This document shows, piece by piece, positions 1 through 11,624 of a DNA stretch of 64,000 nt (position 1 is its first letter; each line of letters starts with the position of its first letter). Where the stretch lies: positions 2,095,409-2,159,408 of the forward strand of contig CM073328.1 in assembly GCA_037043015.1 (NCBI GenBank), given 5' to 3'. Under the pieces are notes generated by a model. That model saw only the letters and a program-made list of their open reading frames with translations, had not been told where the DNA came from and did no database searches. The position numbers were made by a program, and so were the translations under genes. This DNA is from Bryum argenteum (taxonomy: Eukaryota > Streptophyta > Bryopsida > Bryales > Bryaceae).

Positions 1-2
1 GA

Positions 3-3000
3 CTAATCTAAGATTTTAGGATGAGCTCCTAGTAGCGGTTGACTAAAGCCTTTCTCCATCTTGGGATAACGGTCCGTATTAACTTGTGTTGCAATAGCAT
101 CTATTCTACCTTTCTGTACAGCTGAATGTCCTTGCTTAGAAAGCCCCATATGCTGCCACAAAAAATTCTAAATATTAGAAAATAGTCATAAAGAGTATGT
201 ATACCGAAACTAAGAGATTCATACCTAGTCACAATAGCAAAGATCACAACTCCATTATGAACACTATTAACTTGAGTATATGATTCAAAACAAGAGTGCC
301 TTGTCAGAATGTAGGAACAACTTATCATGCGTATATACCCAACACGAAGAAAATCCATAATTTACTTGCAAGATGCTCAAATGATGCATGCCAAAATGCA
401 TCAAACATCAATTCTTAAAACTTTAACTATCCAGCTTTAGAGAAAAATGGTCGGTGCACTAGAAGATAAATTTGTTTCAATGCTTTGAAGTCTTTCAGAT
501 CTGCATAAAAGAATAGAGCTTAGTAGGAGGAAACTCACAATGTTTGGGACTGAGGCACGGCGACCCACTGAGCCACTTCTAGCCATTTGTGCGGCTGCTA
601 CAGCAACAACTCGGATCCTAGAAATCCACAACAAGAAATAAGTTGATTAGTATGGAAGGGATCAAATTCAAGATAATAAAACTAGCTAGAAATGGTTATT
701 TTCACAAGATTTTCATTATACTTTGATCATGCATGAGCTCTAGTGCTCTACTACATAAAGTAGTGAATCAAGAACCAAAATAAACGCCAATCCCTAAGAA
801 TAAAGATTAAGAGTTCTTTTTAAAACCCTCTTGAATCACAATAACCTATGATGATAATGATGAGAAACTTGGATATTACAAACCAACTTTTTGCACGTAG
901 GTCCTTATTGCCTCCTTTCAATGATAGATTCAGGAGTTCCAAAACAACCATACTATTGAATACACATCAAATTTGACAATGCATGTTTTGCTAAAATCTC
1001 AATTTATAGATGATCCAAAAAATAATCTCACCTCTTATGCACATCTATGTACTCATCCGTCTCATCCACAATCTCCTCCTGTAAGACCATAACCAACATA
1101 ATAAGCAATCCAAAGTCTTATGCAAGGTACTTGAAAGCACATTTGTTACAGTAAAAGCAGCTTCCTAGGGAGGTGGGGCACCTGCAGAAGCTCTTCCATG
1201 ACATCCTCCATGGTGATGATGCCAATGACATCCCCATTCTCGATGTCATTCTTAGCATCACTTTCCATCTCCACTTTCCACTGATCGTAATCGAAGTCGA
1301 TGAGTCCACCGTTCTGATGTGGTTTCTCATCGCCTTTCTCAACATCCGATTCAGCCACTTGGTACTCCTTCACGCCTTTCCTGTCCTCGTGAGTGCCACT
1401 ACCACGACGAGTGTGCTTTCTCTTCTTGTTCTTCACCGCCACCACTGCAGCCATGTGGCTACTCCCTTTCTGAAACTCGTTCATTATGTCGTAGAGCGGC
1501 ATGTCCTCCGGTACCCTGCAAGTCTCCAGCCCCGCTTATCATCCACCTTTGCTAGATTCCAATGAACTAGCTTATAATCTCAAGATAGAATCAAGGATAT
1601 CAGGATTTGATAGATGATAGTAATATCAATCGGACGTAATGGACATGTTTTGAGAGGGTTACCTGGGCATTCTTCTGATGGATACAGCGCTGATAGGGGT
1701 ATTATCTTCAGCACGGACCATCAACAAATTCTTCACCTGCGCATGTTGTGGGAACGGTAGACAAATTGAGTGAGAACATTCAAAACTTATGACTGAAAAT
1801 CGATTCTAAACTTGCCCTTGTTCAAACTCCCAAAGCTACTGGGCGTAAACACTAGACAATAAGGATAAGTTGAAGGAAAATAGGTAGTAGAAACTTACCA
1901 GTAATAAGCCCACAATGTTTTTTGGGCTGTGATTATATACAGGAACACGACTGTGTCCTCGTGCCATGATTTTACCTAGCGTGTCCCTGTGAGCAGACCC
2001 TAGTAAGTGCTTTGAGCGAAGACATCATAGCATGACTTGTAGAGTGTGTTCCGAAGTTCCTCACCAGTCTAACTTGGAGTCAATGTGCAGCGAAAATGTG
2101 GACTCAATTGGAGTCATAGCCTCTGCTGCAGTCTGAGCAAGTAATACTCATTTCAGAATGTGTACAAAGAACGTATCTTGTTGCAAGAGATGAGAAATAC
2201 TCATTCAATTTATACCTTCTCGGTTAAGTCTAAAGCTCCAGCGATGATTGTCGTCTCGTCATGGGTCAGGTACCCTCCAGACTTCCATCCAAGCAACCAT
2301 GTTAAACTTTTCAGCTAGAAAAAATAAAATGAAAGATGTTTTGGAAAGACATAGTCGATGCATACGGTTCCGAGATCCTACCCAACTTTTAAACTGACTA
2401 GAAAATCATACCTCTTTTCCATGGATCGAGACAAGAGCCTTGAGCTGTGCACGCCGAAAGAAGGCTGAATCATCATGCCCTAGCAGACAGTCTAGCAACT
2501 GCAAAGACCAGCACAGTGTGAGCTCGAAGAGCCTACATTCTGGATATTGTGAGCGTAATGATACATCTCACTCACAAAAAGAATACCAACATCATACTCT
2601 ATAAAAGTGCGTACCACTCCAGTAGGGTAAGCAATCGGCCAGCATAGAAACATCAAGATATCCACCAACCAAACCATGTTTGCTCCCACAGCTAGCCCAT
2701 ATCGAGAGCATATGGCTTGGGGTATCACCTGATCGAACAAACAACGAAACTAGTCAATTCAACTCTGATAAATTCTATAATAGAAAATGAATTACCACGA
2801 CTTCAATGATACCTAAAGACACTACCTTTTCTAACTCGAGATTAAGGTTGAGATTAAGCACTCTCACTCTACAAGGAGCTAAAGACATCTGCCATTGTTG
2901 TTCGATTACAGTCCACTGGATTCGACCCAATCGAAGGAATATCAACCCCAGAATCTTGTCTTGTCGACACAAATTTCCAAGAGAGTACAAAGTTCATCAT

Positions 3001-3730
3001 GGTCTATAGTAGACACAATTATTACCTCACCAAATGCAAGTACAAAGGTGACGGAAAGCATGACAGCCAGCCACTCGTTGAACATCTTGTCTAGGAAAAT
3101 CGGAAGAGTCTGCACAATCAAGAACCCAACACAACATATCGTTCACGATCCTTGTATAAAAAAAACACAAAAAACGATTGAGAATTCACGAGATTATGAA
3201 TGTGACCTAGGAAGCCAGAAGCTCACAATACTCTTCGAGGATACAGTTCTTTTTCACTTGTAATTTCTAACTATTCGAATACCAAGAGAGGACATTGCGT
3301 ACCTCCATTGCTGCGCTATTGGAGAGAAGGAGTGTGACTAAGAGTTGGTGCTGCTTCGCCACAACTGGTGTAATGGCAGCTGTTTGCACACAATATAGCA
3401 AAACGCCAAAAGCGAAAAGCTTCACCATCGGTACATTCTCTCAACCATTAATTCATCAGAAGCCAAGCCAGAACAAGGCCAGAAAATGTTACCAGCTCGT
3501 TTTTTCTCAACATCGGTACCGCTTCTTTGCAGAACCTCCAAGTCCATCAAACTGAGTGACATGAGGCCAAGTGTTAACCCCGACATGATACCTGCAAACA
3601 GCACCAATAAAATCGAGATGCTACAGTAGATCCACCACTTAGCGGTACCGATCTCCACGTCGGGATTCCCATTGCCTAGTGCGAAATTCGCTACTGCTGT
3701 CGATATCACCAGCATTGTGAGCTTCTGCAT
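3..3730 (-). CDS. DUF21 and CBS-pair domain membrane protein (CNNM/CorC-like)
   Basis: Thirteen coding exons: 3730-3493, 3379-3303, 3109-3026, 2728-2615, 2498-2412, 2281-2216, 2132-2065, 1986-1899, 1736-1663, 1515-1182, 1078-1032, 617-539, 152-3 (TAG at 5-3). They give 501 aa, the usual length for plant DUF21 proteins of the Arabidopsis CBSDUF type. Residues about 30-200 form the DUF21 membrane region; the signature LFAGIMSGLTLGLMSL lies in exon 1 and GEVIPQAICSRYGLAVGAN spans exons 3-4. A CBS pair follows at about 225-420, with GHSRVPVY in the first half and GDVIGIITMEDVMEELLQ in the second. A Lys/Glu-rich linker (about 325-385) interrupts the second half. The family is related to CNNM/CorC magnesium or divalent-cation transport proteins; the plant substrate is not established and its membrane is unclear. 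The first ATG is followed directly by a hydrophobic segment. The exon 6 acceptor (GGATGGAAG) is weak and leaves KESGGYLTHDE slightly shorter than relatives. Family assignment is certain; the exon 6 edge is less so. Confidence 0.95.
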
Positions 3731-6700
3731 GATGACAAAACCCTCCTAAAACCCTCACAACTCGTCCATGGTACTAGAAGAATTCGAGCAACGATTCATC
3801 GCTGAATTGAGTAAATCAACTACTAGCTAATAGAAACAGTTTCAAGCTAGAAACTCTAGAAAGAAACCACTCGCTTGAGTAAGCGAGCGATGAAAGCACT
3901 GAATCTCTCATGCTCAGAATTGGAGTGGTGCTAGAATAGATTCACTTGGTGGACCAGAAATAGGACAACTGCCAAGGTTGCGACACATTTATGGAATTTG
4001 TTGCTTCTCTGCGCAATCAAGGAGAGAGCCTGGAGTGCGAAAGAGTTCTGGGAGGAGGGAGCAGGAAAGCTCCGGCTCTGCTAGAGGAATCGGAGTGGAT
4101 GAACGCTTTTTTTTTTTTTTTGAAACACGCTTTTCCGTTGATGTGTCCTTCTCTGTTACTTCGAACACATGTGGAGTACGGGATTGTGTCAGGTTTTTGT
4201 GAAGGGGCTTGCACTTTGTGTAAGAATATGGTGCTCAGTAGAGGTATCCGTAAAGAACCCTAAAACTGCACTTTCTACCTTTGGTTTGCAAATGAAAAAT
4301 GTTCACATATATATGATTCCATTCAATTTCTAAGTGATTTTTAACATTTTACTTTCTATCTTAATTTTGAATTTATAATATATACGTGAAGTTAATAGTG
4401 TAAGATGTTCTTATTTACATATCATTTACTTAATTTTAGTTTTTTTTAGGATTCACTTATACTTAAAGCAATAATATTAGTAATACTCTTCAAATTCTTG
4501 TTCTCAAGAGAGTAATAAACTTGTCCATGTAATTTTCCCCCTCATACGATCTTAAAAACCTAAAGAAATTAATGCTTGATTCTTCACATAGAGGTATGCT
4601 TGAAGTTCAACTACAGAGGCCGATCTTTGACAATAAAATAGGCATGTGAAGAATTATTGGATTGGGAGTTGAAACGCCTAGATCATCTGTTGATACCTCA
4701 TCTAATGATACCTCCTCTCCATACTCAAAAAATCAAAACTTGAAAAAAAGTAAGACCTCAAATTTTGACGACTTTTTGAATTTTTTGCAATTTAATTAAG
4801 TTTTAGCTGATCTTAGAGGATAAATGAGCATATAAAGCAGTATAGGGCAAATTTCAAATAGTGTTCTCTCCTTGACCATGAGAATCTTCTATTTAAGTAT
4901 GAGGAATCATGAAACACAAAAGAATTTCTCGAAAAGGTATGGAAAAACACTACAAGCCGCAAAAAGCAAGCTGAATGTAGAAAACTAGACTCTCACCAAA
5001 CCCTAAACGAACACAATGTGGCCTCAGTCGACTTTAGGGGTGAAACACCTCCAAGGAGCTAGGGGCAATTTTATTACTTATCAGTACAGTTACTCATGGG
5101 GAGCATTAGAAAGTTAGCAGAAGAACTGACACATCATGGAAAACGTGAGGCAGTCGATAATTCGGCCAGCTGGACCCATACTACCATTCATCTACAGTAA
5201 CTAGTACCCACATCAATCAAATAATTTTGCAGTGAACCAGTCCTGCTTGGATTCTGTGAAATTGAGTGAGGGCTATGTTTCTGCCACAATTTCATCACAA
5301 CACTACTGAACCAATGGATGACTTCTCATCCTCCCTGCTTTCTGTCCATTTCAGTTTACTAAATAGTGTTCTTGACTGTAAAGGCCGACTGGCATTTGGA
5401 GGTATGTGTAGGAAAAAAATTGGTCTTGAAAACAGTTAGGAAAGTAAGGGCTCACATGGAGTTTCAAAGGTTGGCTATTTGTGGATTTAGTGATCTGCAG
5501 TATGTAGCATTTTGTAACATGACTATTTATGAAATGTTAACCCGTACACTTCCTTGTGTTTTTGGGAGCTTGAAATCTAAAAACTACAATTTTGAACCTC
5601 TATGGATTTCCAGGGGTAAATGTCAATTATTTTTACTATGTGTTGACTTCCAAGCATAAGATCTTGTACTTAACTCTATTTTTAGGTACTATTCTAAAAA
5701 TTGACCGTTGGATGTTTATCATTTGTGAGATCATAATGATTAAAGTTGCAGTAGAAGTTTTTTTGGGCATTGCACAAGATGTGTGTTCTCAATGATGCAA
5801 AGGGTAAGTTGATGATTGTTACCCCAGACACTTTGCTCATATATTTTTCACGAAGGCAACTAAGTTGAATATGCGCAAGCAAAAAGTTAGGGTTACCCCA
5901 TTTTCTTTAGGCAAAAACTAAAATTGTTTCTCACAAGGAGGTCAAAATGTGCAAATTTGACAAACTAAATACTGCGGAATGAATTTGACTCTGAAAAAAA
6001 GTGAACGGTTGTTTGGGTGCCTTTATGAATTTGTGATTTTTGAGTGATTTGTTTTTAAGAAATTATGAAATCTCAATTTTTGATAAATTTTGAAAGAAAT
6101 GATTCAAAATTAGTAAAAACTATGGAGATTGTTTTTGTAATTTTGGAGGCTACCCTTGTAGAACCCAGTAAAGTTTTCGACTTGGATCACTTTGAAATAT
6201 GAGTAGCGACTTGGTTATGAGCATCTTTGCAAATACAAAATAATCTAAAAAAAACTAAATCTAAGTTGCCCCATCTCTGATCGCATCCCAATAATTGCCC
6301 TACAAGATTCAAAAATTGTAATGTGACTTTGCAATTTGTTGCACACACACCTTGTACTATAGGGGGAATCCAATAAAAATCTCAGTCAAAAATATCAACT
6401 TTAACTCAAAACTTGCCCGTATTTGCAAAAGACCAATTTGGTTTTTAACCCCTAAACGCCCAAGGGGGGGTAAAGCTCCTAACAATTGGTAATAATGCTG
6501 ATTTTTTCAAAACTACGTAAAAACAAATAAAAGATGAAAATGGAAAATCCAACCGTAGGATCTTCTTTGGAGCATGGCAATTAGTTTGACCTCCAAGTTG
6601 CATGCCATTTGGAGGTATGGATTTCAAGATCCATGCAAAAAAGGGGTGAAGATCACACCACCAAAACTTTCATGAAAAATCTCTTTCGCCCACTCTCACA

Positions 6701-7083
6701 AATTGAGGATCAAGGTTTTTACTATTTATCCAAGGAGGGAGTAGAGTAAACCCACCGAGGAGTTGAGCAAAAAAAACGGCGGATGAAAAATCGACGGGAT
6801 GAAAGCGGGGTTGTGCACCAAAGACGGAGCCTCACATCCAAAATGTCGAAAAACGACACTGTGGGCGCTTAAGGGTTAAGTATAGTTAGGGATCAAGTGC
6901 TCAATTATCTCGAGATCCACGTCTTCTACACTTGGACTGGACTTGCCCAAATTGATATATGGGTAATAAGGAGAAGTATTCCTTATCACATACCTCTATG
7001 ATAAACAAGCGGAAATTCTCTTTTGTACCGCAGATATGGAGGTAGCTATCATGTTATTTGAAGTAGAGAGATCACTTGTTTTT

Positions 7084-7146
7084 ATTAAGAATGTGGAGAT
7101 TTTTTATTAAGAATGTGGAGATTTTTTATTAAGATTGTGGAGAGAG
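7084..7146. repeat. 22-bp direct repeat, nearly three copies
   Basis: The unit attaagaatgtggagatttt (plus two further T) begins at 7084, 7106 and 7128; the third copy is partial and has one change. It is local slippage-type duplication in AT-rich DNA. Confidence 0.9.
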
Positions 7147-8035
7147 GAGATAATTCTTGTAACACTCTTTCACTTGTTGGGTCATTCATTGGAATTACAC
7201 GAAATTTGGAACATTGTTTATTTATAACCATAAACAATTTTACCAGTGGATAACTTAAAATAGAATTTTTGAAGATAGAATCATATAACAATCATAGTTG
7301 AGCTTTAGAATGAGGTGGGCACCAACTCCAATTGTACATCACAAGGAAATAGAAAATAATAAAAATAAAATATAGATGGTATACTAGATGTAAAATTTGA
7401 AAAGTTGATGTAATATCTAGAACCATATATTCGTAAAAATATAAAATTTATATTTTATTCTCCCTATATTACTTGATAGGATTTTAAAATTTTACCTCGT
7501 AAGAATTATATGGACCGTATGTTTGGTCACACCATTCTAAAATAAAATTTCTAAGCGTCCCTGTAGGAGTAGGTGAAAAGCGCACTCTTACTCAGGACTC
7601 AAAATTGGCTTGAAGTTCTTCCTGTTAACATAGAGTGAGAGGTAATGGTCTAATCCCGAAAGGGGTGAGTAGTCTTGCACCAAGGTCTTTCTGTCTGGTG
7701 GGCTTTAGGTCGTTGGCTTGACGAACAGACACTCTAATCACGCCGGTCCTAAAAAAGGATTGGAGTTTTAATCTATCTATCTCTGAGAGGTAATGTGCGA
7801 TAATCTCACATTGTACTTACACTAGTAGGACCCGTGCTGTTGAGCACGTTCAACTTGGATTGCCTAAAGCTATAAAACATTCATAAACTTCAAATAAGTT
7901 GATACAGAAAATATTAAAAAATACATATCGAATTTATATATTTAGAATAATAAAATATACATCAATGGTCTCAAACATGGTCTCTATTTTATTTTACGAT
8001 AACATTCCATTGGATCATTCCTCAAAATGGGTATT

Positions 8036-8085
8036 GACCGTTGGAATCCACCGCAACGATGACCGTTGGAATCCACCGCAACGAT
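8036..8085. repeat. 25-bp perfect tandem duplication upstream of the DUF819 gene
   Basis: The block beginning gaccgttggaatccaccgca occurs at 8036-8060 and again, immediately adjacent and identical, at 8061-8085. It lies about 340 bp upstream of the DUF819 start codon, so it could fall in the promoter; no function is inferred. Confidence 0.95.
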
Positions 8086-8421
8086 TGACGGTTGACCGCA
8101 AGTCTCCACGACGGATTCCAGCGCGGAACCGTCGTGTGAGACAAAGCCTCCTGTATTGTAATATAGATTGTACTGGTATTCACAGTAAAAGACTCGAAAT
8201 GGGCACAAGCTGGCTACATTCTGCTTTCGAGAATTCTGTTCTACAGGTGTAAGCAAACGCTGCGTGCGTGGGGCGAGCGTGCAACATGCGTGCGCAATCA
8301 ATCGATTGACCATACTCATCCCCATCCATCGTCCACCATCTTTCTCGCATTACATTTCAAGTGATCGCCCAATTGCCGTTTTTCAGGACTTGCCGGTCGA
8401 TCACCATCGATTGTGAGCACC

Positions 8422-11400
8422 ATGACTGCCACAGCGCTCCTTCAGCGGAGCACGCTTTACAATCCAGTGACTCGCTGCAATGTCATCCCGCGACTCTCGA
8501 TCAATTCGACGACACACACATCGTCCAAGATTCGGTTGCCTTCTCTGCAGCTGGGTTCACCAGCGCCCTGGAGAACAACCACCCCACTCTTGAAGCCGCG
8601 CAAGAAGACGGAGATCTGTGCCTCCTTGACCACCCCATTGATCGCTGCCACTGATACTTGGGGCACTTGGACTGTGCTGCTTGCTGCCGGTGCTTTCGGA
8701 CTCTGGTGAGTTCTGCTGCATCAATTTGGTGTTCATGGCTATGGCAGGAATCGCTCTCAATCAACAACAGCATGAATGTTGCACCAAATTAGTGTCCATC
8801 TATATCAGTATTCCTTCTGAGTCAGCAAAAGCATGAATTATGCAAGATCCTTTCAGTGAATCCTCGTGATATCTGCGTTACACCTGCCACTCAAATGAAT
8901 CAAAGCTAGATGTCTGACCCTAACCCTAAATCAAGAATGCTAAGTCCCCTTCCTCCTGCAAATGTGGTAAATCCTCATCGAATGCGTTAATTTTTAGTTT
9001 AGAGCGACTACGAATTCATCGAATTCGTTGTGGCGTGAAAGTTCTAAGCAGCTGTGCACCTCCTTTCCTCACAAGATAAAATCAACTGTGTCACACAGCA
9101 ATTTAGGTTCAATCATGTCCGAGGCGGTGAAAATTGGAGAGGTTCAACCAATAAGAAGGTCTAAATGGATGATCACCGAGTAATTACTGCAGTACGATAA
9201 TGTCCTCAATTGTGCATTAGACTGGAGCTTACTGGAAGCACGTTGATTTATCAAATCACAGCAGCCGGATCAAACTGTAGCGAATATAGGGGTCGTGTAG
9301 ATGCAGTTTTGGTATTGACATATGCTGCATGTGAAGGTCAGAGAAGACGCAATGGGGGAGCGCGCTGAGTGGAGCACTAGTGAGTACACTAGTGGGGTTG
9401 GCAGCAAGCAACATGGGCCTGATAGCAGCCGATTCACCAACGTACTCCATCGTGAACAGATTTCTGCTACCTCTAGCCGTCCCGCTCCTCCTGTTTGCAG
9501 CTGACATGCGACGAGTGTTGGCCTCCACTGGCCGTCTCCTCTCCGTCTTTTGCATCGGATCAGGTACCATTACTCACCTCAGATCCAACGCAACGTACTC
9601 ACTTTAGATTCGGTGTGAAAGAGTGTGCATCTTGTGTTGCAGGCAGTCGCTGATGCTGGTGGTAATTCCATGGATTGGCAGTGGCTACGATTTTGGGTAC
9701 GCTGGCAGCCATGATGGTGGTGCCATTGAAATCCTTGGGTACTGATGGTTGGAAAATTGCTGCTGCATTGATGGCTCGCCACATTGGAGGAGGTCTGATA
9801 CTCGATCTTTTGGTATTAGAATGTTTTTGAAGTGGCTCTTGCTCGTGAGGTGTTTCGTCTTGACAATTTGTCGTGGGCTTGCAGCTGTGAATTATGTGGC
9901 TGTGACGGAAGCTTTAGCAGCGTCTCCATCTATAGTAGCAGCTGGTCTTGCAGCAGACAATCTCATCTGCGCCATCTACTTCACCACCCTCTTTGCCTTG
10001 GCGTCCTCCATTCCTGCGGATTCTTCGTCATCTACAGGTGCGCTTCATAATTCATGTTCTAATACCAATAAAAAGTACAGCACATCTGGCTTTCTAAGAA
10101 TTTAGCATTTCAGATTGATGCATTACGAGCACTTTGCACTCATTTTGATGATCTATCGTCAAGTGTGTTAATGTTTTGTACGTTTTTGTCATTTTTCTGA
10201 GGTATGCTCGTCATTTAACCATGAGTCTTGCATGATTCAGGGGCAAATGAGGGACCTGGTGAAGGGAGGGGGACGGTACAAGTGCTGGAAGGTTCGATTG
10301 CAATTGCCTTGTCTGCCACGGTGTGCGCATCAGGAGTGGCGATGGCGAAGTACTTGGGCTTCCAAGGAGGAAGCATTACATGCATCACTGCCATTGTCGT
10401 CGTGTTAGCTACCATGTTCCCGTCCTGGATTGGCTCCCTTGCTCCCTCTGGAGAAGGTATAGCGGCTATTCTTATGCAGGTATGTATGCCCTCTGTCAAT
10501 TTTCAAGCTTTCTGGAGCTATCATATCAATTGTAAGGAGGTCCAGCATGTCTAGCTTACTAGAACCCTGCTAGTGAGGTTCAAGTGGCCACTGTCATTGT
10601 TGTGTGAAAGGCCTCAGCGAAGAATCATTGGATCATGAGGTAGTATTATTATAAAAGAACTGTGTATTGATGGGACTTACAGTTAATCCACCCCGAGAGT
10701 TACTGAGAGCTAATGAGCATGGCATGAGTTCATTTGGGTGTAGGTGATGAGAGTCTATTACGACTTAACTGTGAGTTTGAGAGGGTATAAGAAGCACAAT
10801 ATTGCCTTTGGCTTATTGTGAGTTTGAGTCTCAAGTAAACACAAAAGGTTACTTATCTAACATGGGCGAGTGAGAGTTTACCTCTACATTGCGACCGAAG
10901 CATTGTGACCAAAGCACAGGATCATCGTGATAAAAAACATACGATCATTGTGACTTTTACATAGGGTCTTCATGACCAAAATGTAGGATCAGTCTTACCA
11001 AGACAAAATCAAATCCTTGCGTCTAATAGCTTCCTTTGTACCTAAGAAAATTACAGTCATCACCTCTTGTAGAAAAGGTATAGGGGATATGAAGAGAACT
11101 TAGTGTATGTTGTCAAGGATGTCTAAATGATAGTCTACGGCATTCACGAAGGCATTTTGTAAGACTGTCAAAACGGTTCTTTGGTATGGGTTGTCTACAA
11201 AGCACTTGTCAAACAATTAATATGAGCGCTTTTGATAGGATACTTCCTCACTTGTATTAATGGGATTCATCAACAAGCTTTGGGACGTGCGGTGGTGCAG
11301 ATCTTTTTCGCCACAGTGGGTGCGAATGGAAGCGTACGCAACGTGATCAAGACAGCGCCGTCGTTGTTCTTCTTCAGCTTGGTTCAAATTGCGGTGCATC

Positions 11401-11624
11401 TGGGAATCATAATTGGGGTGGGGAGGCTGTTCAAGTTCGAGATGCGTGAGATATTGCTGGCATCCAATGCAAATGTGGGTGGCCCAACAACAGCAGGTGG
11501 TATGGCCACTGCCAAAGGATGGAGGACTTTGCTGGTCCCTTCTATTCTTGTTGGCATTTTTGGTATTGCCATTGCAACATTCTTGGGAATCGGTATTGGT
11601 CTCTCAGTATTGAGTAAGATGTGA
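8422..11624 (+). CDS. DUF819 family integral membrane protein, probably plastid-targeted
   Basis: Six exons: 8422-8705, 9337-9563, 9682-9792, 9885-10037, 10241-10479, 11301-11624 (TGA). Junctions are in phase and give 445 aa. Residues 1-70 are rich in Ser, Thr, Arg and Pro with almost no acidic residues, as expected for a chloroplast transit peptide. The rest is a polytopic membrane protein matching plant DUF819 proteins (Arabidopsis At5g24000/At5g52540 type) in blocks such as WGTWTVLLAAGAFGLW, LVGLAASNMGLI, WKIAAALMARHIGG, AAGLAADNLICAIYFTTLFAL and LLASNANVGGPTTAGGMATAK. Bacteria carry homologous membrane proteins; the transported substrate or activity is unknown. The ATG is used because the next in-frame upstream codon candidate is only a GTG. 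The last intron (10480-11300) is 821 nt and AT-richer than the others. Family identity is firm, targeting is inferred. Confidence 0.93.

Larger units (their letters stand above)
3731..8421. other. Intergenic region between the DUF21 and DUF819 genes
   Basis: The first 500 bases are of balanced composition and should hold the 5' UTR and promoter of the minus-strand DUF21 gene; a 15-base T run lies at 4107-4121. From about 4300 to 8000 the sequence is AT-rich with no supportable coding region. A segment at about 5650-5755 resembles parts of 26430-26470 and 30920-31045 (the words aagatcttgtacttaact and agatcgtaatgtttaaagtt recur), so it belongs to a dispersed repeat family. Short tandem repeats are listed separately. 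Confidence 0.6.

Noticed and set aside
7600-7760. Possible second SINE-like or tRNA-like segment (ggtgggctttaggtcgttgg region)
   Set aside because: No A/B-box pair or cloverleaf could be built, and no second copy was seen in the window.
8925-8945. Telomere-like ccctaaccctaaa words
   Set aside because: Only two units, inside an intron of the DUF819 gene; not a telomere array.
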